A program made the position numbers and the translations under genes. Of a stretch of DNA of 6,480 bases, positions 6,125 to 6,480 are shown piece by piece; the stretch's first letter is position 1; every line of letters begins with the position of its first letter. The stretch comes from Micavibrio sp. Its GTDB lineage: Bacteria; Pseudomonadota; Alphaproteobacteria; Micavibrionales; Micavibrionaceae. The stretch spans positions 1 through 6,480 of the forward strand of contig JAPJRC010000094.1 of the NCBI GenBank assembly GCA_030824805.1, read 5' to 3'. The notes beneath the pieces were generated by a model. That model was not told the origin of the DNA and searched no databases. It saw nothing but the letters and a program-made list of their open reading frames with translations.

Positions 6125-6480
6125 ATGGCTCGTCCAGGTCGTCCGAAACTACCGAAACCTACCCTTCACGGGTCGATCGATGCGTTTCTTGATATGCTAA
6201 CCGCAGAACGTGGCGCAGCCATGAACACGCGTCATGCCTACTGGCGCGACCTCGCGGATGTTTCGCTTTACCTGCGTCAGGAACGCAAATCCGACGTGGA
6301 CACGGCAACAACGTCCGACATCAAGGCATACCTGGATCATCTGGCCGCCAAGAAACATGTAAAAGGCAAGAACACGTCGCAGATCGCCGTTCGTACGGTT
6401 GCGCGCCGCCTGTCCGCCCTGCGCCAGTTCTACCGTTACCTGGTTTCGGAAAACATCCGCAAGGACGACCCGACCTCCAC
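6125..6480 (+). CDS. xerD: Tyrosine recombinase XerD-type, N-terminal part (3' end outside window)
   Basis: XerD with XerC resolves chromosome dimers at the dif site during division. Only 118 codons are in the window, and the frame is open at the right edge. They match the N-terminal SAM-like core-binding domain of tyrosine recombinases: SIDAFLDMLTAERG (17-30), then the N-T-R-H-A-Y-W-R-D-L helix (34-43), DIKAYLDHLA (65-74), and VARRLSALRQFYRYLVSE (92-109) followed by DDPT. The catalytic R-H-R-H-Y residues lie beyond the window, so activity cannot be judged. I call XerD rather than XerC from the RQFYRYLVSENIRKDDPT stretch and from the position divergent to aroK-aroB, which I know for xerD in Alphaproteobacteria; XerC or another tyrosine recombinase is possible. 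A strong ribosome site precedes the ATG, 13 bases after the upstream gene, and I see no separate promoter. Confidence 0.88.
   Translation, partial: MARPGRPKLPKPTLHGSIDAFLDMLTAERGAAMNTRHAYWRDLADVSLYLRQERKSDVDTATTSDIKAYLDHLAAKKHVKGKNTSQIAVRTVARRLSALRQFYRYLVSENIRKDDPTS

Overview
The window looks like a chromosomal housekeeping segment of an alphaproteobacterium with moderate G+C. The protein motifs support this, as does the layout: aroK-aroB on one strand, divergent from a xerD-type recombinase gene, is an arrangement I know from Alphaproteobacteria. I cannot assign a genus. No mobile element, CRISPR array, rRNA or tRNA is visible. No stretch longer than 300 bases lacks a gene.

Left part (1-1598, plus strand): the 3' 531 codons of secA, the preprotein translocase ATPase, ending in a zinc-binding SEC-C tail. 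Middle part (1595-4249, minus strand): a compact run read right to left. It comprises aroK (shikimate kinase), aroB (3-dehydroquinate synthase, 1 base after aroK), a small secreted protein of unknown function (17 bases after aroB), and a DEDDh-type 3'-5' exonuclease. The exonuclease gene meets secA tail to tail. The two stop codons overlap in the palindrome TTAA, and an intrinsic terminator for secA lies inside the exonuclease coding sequence.

Right part (4283-6480, plus strand): a promoter-like sequence precedes a run of three genes. These are a 46-residue single-span membrane protein, a 530-residue exported helical-repeat protein of unknown function, and the start of xerD (N-terminal 118 codons only; the catalytic domain is beyond the window).

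AroK and AroB act in the shikimate pathway (steps 5 and 2). SecA drives Sec export, which the two signal-peptide proteins here would use. XerD resolves chromosome dimers with XerC at dif. The exonuclease and the three uncharacterised proteins have no functional link I can demonstrate beyond gene order. I see no convincing new multi-gene system. The most interesting signals are a secA terminator hairpin that coincides with the codons of the exonuclease's third active-site motif, and an A9 tract in secA where slippage in either direction would remove the zinc-binding tail.
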